Positions 24,082 to 27,606 of a stretch of 27,606 nucleotides of DNA are shown here, in pieces (position 1 is the stretch's first letter; each line of letters opens with the position of its first letter). The stretch is taken from assembly GCA_043769295.1 (NCBI GenBank), contig JAYVJL010000043.1:1-27606 (forward strand). The letters run 5' to 3'. The translations under genes were made by a program, and so were the position numbers. This DNA comes from Aalborgiella sp043769295. Lineage in GTDB: Bacteria; Pseudomonadota; Gammaproteobacteria; Burkholderiales; Burkholderiaceae_C. The notes beneath the pieces are model-generated. The model had not been told where the DNA came from. It saw only the letters and a list, made by a program, of their open reading frames with translations, and made no database searches.

Positions 24082-24747
24082 TTATTTGATCAACAACGAC
24101 AAGGGTGTGAGCAACAGCTCCAACAGACCGTAGGTCAAGTCCATCATCGGCTGCATCCACAGTTTGCTGATAACGCCCGTGATGACCAGACCCATGACGA
24201 TGAAAAAGCCCCAAGGCTCAACGCGTGACACCAGCTCAGCTTGTTTGTAGGGCAATAGCCCGACCAAAATGCGCCCGCCATCCAAGGGTGGCAGTGGAAA
24301 CAGATTGAACGCAAACATCACCGCATTCACCAAAATACCCCCTTGGGCCATTTTGGTAAAAAACGGCTCGGACACATCCGTCGCTTTGAGCACATAAAAC
24401 AACACGCCCCAGATAAAAGCCATGACCAGGTTCGACGCCGGCCCGGCCAGCGCCACCCAGATCATGTCGCGTTTGGGGTTGTTCAAGCGGCCAAACTGCA
24501 CCGGCACGGGCTTGGCATAGCCAAACAAAAACGGGCTGCCTGCAAAAATGAGCAGCAAGGGCATCAAAATCGTACCAATCGGGTCGATGTGTTTGAGCGG
24601 ATTCAGCGTGACACGCCCCATCACATAAGCCGTGCTGTCACCAAAATGCTTGGCGGCGTAACCGTGTGCGGCCTCGTGCACGGTGATCGCCAGCAGCACC
24701 GGCAGCGCGTAGATCAAGATGTTTTGAATGAGGTTTGCAGTATCCAT
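24082..24747 (-). CDS. Site-2 protease (M50) family membrane protein
   Basis: Intramembrane zinc metalloprotease of the short FtsH-like/YwhC type, 221 residues with about six membrane segments. The zinc-binding HEAAH is at 24-28 within AITVHEAAHGYAAKHFGD, and the third ligand Asp is in NLFPLPPLDGGRILVGLLP. No PDZ domain is present. Substrate unknown. It lies 34 bp upstream of trpS and 68 bp after the yciO-like gene, in a cluster conserved in betaproteobacteria, probably one transcription unit. Confidence 0.92.
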   Translation of the reverse strand: MDTANLIQNILIYALPVLLAITVHEAAHGYAAKHFGDSTAYVMGRVTLNPLKHIDPIGTILMPLLLIFAGSPFLFGYAKPVPVQFGRLNNPKRDMIWVALAGPASNLVMAFIWGVLFYVLKATDVSEPFFTKMAQGGILVNAVMFAFNLFPLPPLDGGRILVGLLPYKQAELVSRVEPWGFFIVMGLVITGVISKLWMQPMMDLTYGLLELLLTPLSLLIK

Positions 24748-24815
24748 CCGCCGATTGTGTCAGATTCAATGACGCCAAATGCCATAGAGGGCCCTGCCAG
24801 CCCCCCATCAGCTCT

Positions 24816-25451
24816 TTACAGCCCCAATTTGGCCAAGCCACCTCGCCCCTGGCGGATCACCACCGGCTCGTCGCCCGCATCCATGGGCGTCAAATCGACC
24901 ACCGTGGTCGGCTCCAGCGTACAGGCACCGGCGTCGATGATGGCGGCGAGCTGGTGTTCAAACCGGTCGCGGATCTCATGGGCATCGTTGATGGACTCGG
25001 TCTCGCCCGGTGCGATCAGCGTCGTCGCCAACAGGGCCGAGCCATGCAGGGCCAGCAACTCGCTCAGGACCGGATGCTCGGGCACCCGCAACCCGATGGT
25101 TTTGCGCGAGGGGTGGCTCAGGCGGCGCGGGACTTCTTTGCTGGCTTCCAGGATGAAGGTGTAAGGCCCTGGCGTGGCGGACTTGAGCAGGCGAAACTGC
25201 TTGTTGTCGACCCGCGCGTAGTTGGCCAGCTCGGACAAATCACGGCACAGCAACGTCAAATGGTGTTTGTCGTCCACCTGGCGGATCTGGCGCAGCTTGT
25301 CGGCGGCGGCCTTGTCGTCCAGATGGCACACCAGCGCGTAGCTTGAATCGGTGGGGACGGCCAAAATGCCGCCTTTGGCCAGCAGCGCGACGGCTTGCTT
25401 GAGCAAGCGCGGCTGCGGGTTGTCGGGGTGAACTTCAAAAAACTGGGCCAT
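24816..25451 (-). CDS. Sua5/YciO/YrdC-type threonylcarbamoyl-AMP synthase family protein
   Basis: A 211-residue YrdC-fold protein. Visible signatures are GILAVPTDSSYALVCHL near the N-terminus, LTLLCRDLSELANYA, TPGPYTFILEASKEVPRRL, and RKTIGLRVPEHP. The family makes threonylcarbamoyl-AMP for tRNA t6A37. Because of the length and the neighbouring PHP phosphatase, this is more likely YciO than TsaC; E. coli also has yciO next to the PHP gene. Whether it contributes to t6A is not shown by sequence. Confidence 0.9.
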   Translation of the reverse strand: MAQFFEVHPDNPQPRLLKQAVALLAKGGILAVPTDSSYALVCHLDDKAAADKLRQIRQVDDKHHLTLLCRDLSELANYARVDNKQFRLLKSATPGPYTFILEASKEVPRRLSHPSRKTIGLRVPEHPVLSELLALHGSALLATTLIAPGETESINDAHEIRDRFEHQLAAIIDAGACTLEPTTVVDLTPMDAGDEPVVIRQGRGGLAKLGL

Positions 25452-25503
25452 GTCTGAGCTTAACTTGCTTTAGCGGGGTCTCAACAGCAAAATCGACATT
25501 GAC

Positions 25504-25796
25504 TCAAAATTCAGGTGGCTGAATATCTACATGGGTTTTGCGACCTTCATGCAGGGTCAGCCAACCCCCGGCAGCACCGCAGATGCCGATCATCACCATG
25601 CCAAACATCGCCCAGCCGCCGGGCGCAGGCTCAAAAGCGCCAGCAAACTGGTCGTTGCCAGCAGCACGCCGCGCAAGATCTGGAATTTGGGATGCGCCGT
25701 TTTCAGCGCTGCCACGGTGTACCCAATGCCGGCTAAAACTGCCCCGTGTCGCGTCCCTTTTGAAAATCCACTTGATACACCGGCAGTCAGCGTCAC
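25504..25796 (-). pseudogene. Decayed DMT-superfamily transporter (internally deleted and frameshifted)
   Basis: Two fragments in different frames remain. Upstream (about 25620-25796): hydrophobic GAVLAGIGYTVAALKTAHPK then FQILRGVLLATTSLLALLSL, which resembles the second and third membrane segments of EamA-type permeases. Downstream (25504 to about 25620): PAPGGWAMFGMVMIGICGAA then GGWLTLHEGR and a TGA stop, which resembles the last membrane segment and tail. Everything between (about seven helices) and the true N-terminus is missing, and the frame changes near 25615. This fills the 353-bp gap between the yciO-like and PHP genes. Confidence 0.6.
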
Positions 25797-25804
25797 ACGT
25801 TACC

Positions 25805-26689
25805 TTATTGAACAGCTTGGATAGATGTCGGTCGGGGTTGAATGCGGTATTTGAGCAGCTCCCACACCGGCGTCAAATCGCCCGGCAGCAGGGGCAGCGT
25901 GCCCAGGTCGATACGGCTCTCGTCCGGGCTGTGGAAGTCACTCCCGCGCGAGGCGACCATGTCAAACTCCTTGGCAACGGCCGCGTACTCCACATACTCC
26001 GCCGCCGAGTGGCTGCCGGTCACGACTTCTACGCCCTGCCCGCCATGGGTTTTGAATTCTGAAAACAACGCAAACTCTTCGTTCGCCGTGAATTTATAGC
26101 GGCCCGGATGCGCAATCACAGCCACGCCGCCGCTCTGCACGATCCATCCCACCGCATCGCCCAGACTGGCCCAGCGGTGCGGCACATAGCCGGGTTTGCC
26201 TTCGGTCAAATACTTGCGAAACACCTCGTAGGTGTCTTTGCAGACACCGCTTTCGACCAAAAACCGGGCGAAATGGGTGCGTGAGATGAGTTCTGGGTTG
26301 CCAACAAAGGTCAAGGCCCCGTCGTAAGCGCCCTTGATGCCGACTTTGGCCAGCCCATCCGACATGTCCATCGCCCGTTCACCGCGCCCGCCCCGGGTTT
26401 TGGCCAGGCCGTTCATGATCAGCGGGTTGGTAGCGTCAAAACCCAAACCGACAATATGCACTGTTTCATTGGCAAAGGTGACTGAAATTTCCACGCCCGT
26501 GAGGTACGCCAGGCCATTGGCCGCCGCCGCCGCCGCCGCCCGTGCCTGACCGCCAATCTCGTCATGGTCCGTCAGCGCCCACAGCTCCACCCCGTTGGCC
26601 TTGGCCCGCAGCGCGAGTTCTTCGGGGGTCAGCGTGCCGTCTGAGACGACGGAATGGCAATGGAGATCGGCATTTAAATAAGTGGTCAC
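25805..26689 (-). CDS. PHP-domain phosphatase (RNase AM / 3',5'-nucleotide bisphosphate phosphatase type)
   Basis: A 294-residue metal-dependent phosphoesterase like E. coli YciV (Rnm/TrpH), which removes 5' ends of short RNAs and 3' phosphate from pAp. Metal-binding motifs: DLHCHSVVSDG, LTDHDEIGG, GVEISV, IAHPGRY and GSDFHSP. It starts with GTG (V-T-T-Y-L-N-A-D-L-H); the only nearby ATG is out of frame. Residues around 50 include seven consecutive Ala from a (GCC)7 microsatellite. It heads the cluster leading to yciO, M50 protease and trpS, with the decayed transporter between it and yciO. Confidence 0.93.
   Translation of the reverse strand: MTTYLNADLHCHSVVSDGTLTPEELALRAKANGVELWALTDHDEIGGQARAAAAAAANGLAYLTGVEISVTFANETVHIVGLGFDATNPLIMNGLAKTRGGRGERAMDMSDGLAKVGIKGAYDGALTFVGNPELISRTHFARFLVESGVCKDTYEVFRKYLTEGKPGYVPHRWASLGDAVGWIVQSGGVAVIAHPGRYKFTANEEFALFSEFKTHGGQGVEVVTGSHSAAEYVEYAAVAKEFDMVASRGSDFHSPDESRIDLGTLPLLPGDLTPVWELLKYRIQPRPTSIQAVQ
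26520..26540 (-). repeat. (GCC)7 trinucleotide microsatellite inside the PHP gene
   Basis: Seven perfect GCC units (GGC on the minus strand), read as an alanine run (R-A-A-A-A-A-A-A-N-G). Length changes would keep the frame. Confidence 0.95.
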
Positions 26690-26883
26690 ACAACTATTTT
26701 AGGCTTTATAGAACCGATGTGTTTTTGACCTCTTTTTGCCCTGTTTTTAATCCTGTTTTTAGTAGGGCAGCTCTACGCTTTCTACTGGTAATCTCGGATA
26801 CGACGCACAGCAAGACTTGATAAGCTCATACCCGAACTGCATTCATCTCCCCGAATCCTCACTCTCAACCCCAGGAGCACCCC

Positions 26884-27354
26884 ATGGCCATCAGCGTCAA
26901 CATTGATCTCGCCTACGAATTTGACGTTAAAGCCAAAGCGGCCGGGGTGTTTGATGTCCTGTCCGACGTCCCCACCTCCGCCAGCCACTTCCCCAAACTC
27001 GACAAACTCACCGATCTGGGCGACGGCACCTACCAATGGGACATGGCCAAAGTCGGCACCGCCCAAGTCAACATCCAAACCGTCTATGCCAGCAAATACG
27101 TCGGCAACAAAGCCAAAGGCACCGTCGTCTGGACGCCGGTCAAAGGCATAGGCAACGCTCAAATCGGCGGTAGCTGGAAAATCGTGGACAACAAAACGTC
27201 CACCAACATCACCCTGGCCATCAACGGCACGGTAGACGTTCCGCTACCCGGCCTGATGAAGATGGTCGTCGCACCGGTGGTGGAAGGCGAGTTCGAGAAA
27301 CTCGTCGACAAGTACATCGGCAACCTGATCAAACGCTTTGGCGGGGAAGTTTAA
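26884..27354 (+). CDS. SRPBCC (START-like) family protein
   Basis: A 156-residue single-domain protein of the polyketide-cyclase/CoxG-like helix-grip fold: an N-terminal beta strand and helix (DLAYEFDVKAKAAGVFDVLSDV quoted in part, S-H-F-P-K-L), alternating beta strands (TYQWDMAKVGTAQVNIQTVY), and a long C-terminal helix (VVEGEFEKLVDKYIGNLIKRF). Role unknown; the fold binds hydrophobic ligands or lipids. AGGAG lies 7 bases before the ATG. It diverges from the PHP gene across a 194-bp AT-rich gap and is followed by element copy G and the tail of recJ. Confidence 0.85.
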   Translation: MAISVNIDLAYEFDVKAKAAGVFDVLSDVPTSASHFPKLDKLTDLGDGTYQWDMAKVGTAQVNIQTVYASKYVGNKAKGTVVWTPVKGIGNAQIGGSWKIVDNKTSTNITLAINGTVDVPLPGLMKMVVAPVVEGEFEKLVDKYIGNLIKRFGGEV

Positions 27355-27363
27355 GGCTGCATT

Positions 27364-27410
27364 TTGCTACTTATTTAATAGCAATTTAAGCAATAAACAC
27401 GCCGGCTACA
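27364..27410 (+). repeat. Dispersed palindromic element, copy G (intergenic, between convergent genes)
   Basis: TTGCTACTTATTTAATAGCA, then TTTAAGCAATAAACACGCCG and GCTACA. TTGCTA and TAGCAA arms are intact. In the B/C coding frame it has TAA at 27387-27389, the same codon position as TAG in copy E. It begins 10 bp after the SRPBCC stop. Confidence 0.92.
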
Positions 27411-27437
27411 TGCTAATTTAACCATCATAATGGCAAA

Positions 27438-27606
27438 TCAAACCCCCTCCACGCCTTCAATCAAAAACTTGATCGTCCGCCGCCCATTCCACTCCGCCGC
27501 ATCCAGCCGAAACGCCAGTTTCACCCGTGGCGGCAGCTGCTCGGTGTGGCCGAACCACATGCCGTCCATCGGTTGGCCTTGGTGTTTGAGCTTCAAGGAC
27601 AGGTGG
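27438..27606 (-). CDS. recJ: Single-stranded-DNA exonuclease RecJ, C-terminal fragment (window edge)
   Basis: The last 55 codons plus stop; the gene continues beyond the window. The ending (HLSLKLKHQGQPMDGMWFGH, then EQLPPRVKLAFRLDAAEWNG and IKFLIEGVE) matches the RecJ C-terminal OB-fold region, where betaproteobacterial proteins have HQG-x-P-x-D-G-x-W-F-G. RecJ degrades single-stranded DNA 5'-3' in recombination and mismatch repair. It converges on the SRPBCC gene, with copy G between. Confidence 0.8.
   Translation of the reverse strand, partial: HLSLKLKHQGQPMDGMWFGHTEQLPPRVKLAFRLDAAEWNGRRTIKFLIEGVEGV

Noticed and set aside
1..27606. CRISPR array, phage genes, toxin-antitoxin or defence system
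   Set aside because: No regularly spaced repeats, cas genes, integrases, capsid genes or recognisable toxin-antitoxin pairs were found on either strand.

Overview
The window is typical GC-rich betaproteobacterial chromosome. Protein sequences, gene order (coxB-coxA; ribF-ileS-lspA; PHP phosphatase-yciO-M50 protease-trpS; many Bug/Tct-type uptake genes) and codon use point to Burkholderiales, most likely Comamonadaceae (a Rhodoferax/Polaromonas-like organism). The taxonomic call is inference. No rRNA, CRISPR array, intact insertion sequence or phage gene is visible. Most genes are housekeeping or common accessory genes.

Layout. 1-2950: cytochrome c oxidase subunits I and II (minus strand; subunit II carries a fused cytochrome c domain). 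3196-7637: plus-strand run ribF-ileS-lspA, closed by a strong bidirectional terminator. 7720-14885: minus-strand run DUF3422 protein, Bug-type binding protein, gamma-glutamyltransferase-like acylase, DMT permease, atypical SDR, quinone oxidoreductase. 14973-17005: tctB-tctA tripartite carboxylate transporter permeases, with no tctC beside them. 17200-19186: spermidine-synthase-like protein, TatD hydrolase and tRNA-Ser(CGA). 19224-22578: a fatty-acid desaturase divergent from a multi-membrane-segment histidine kinase, which converges on a NarL-type response regulator. 22737-26689: trpS with an extra C-terminal domain, M50 protease, Sua5/YciO protein, a decayed DMT transporter pseudogene and a PHP-domain phosphatase. 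26884-27606: SRPBCC protein and the 3' end of recJ.

The most interesting structure is not a gene. A dispersed element of about 47 bp, made of a small TTGCTA/TAGCAA hairpin followed by a conserved CGCCGGCT tail, occurs seven times. Two copies are intergenic and five lie inside protein-coding genes (two in ileS, one each in the SDR, DMT permease and tatD genes), always without breaking the frame. Coding copies are read in only one frame per orientation. In the forward reading, both intergenic copies have a stop codon exactly where both coding copies have CAG. This behaviour resembles the Rickettsia palindromic elements that insert peptides into proteins.

Secondary points of interest: a possible membrane-lipid-sensing module (desaturase, kinase, regulator) with helically phased direct repeats over the desaturase -35 region and an exact TGTGA-N6-TCACA palindrome upstream of the regulator; a 24-bp inverted repeat that abuts the tRNA-Ser 3' end and buries the tatD start codon; a 9-bp tandem repeat plus a G8 tract between two genes; and a terminator that doubles as the last codons of the kinase.
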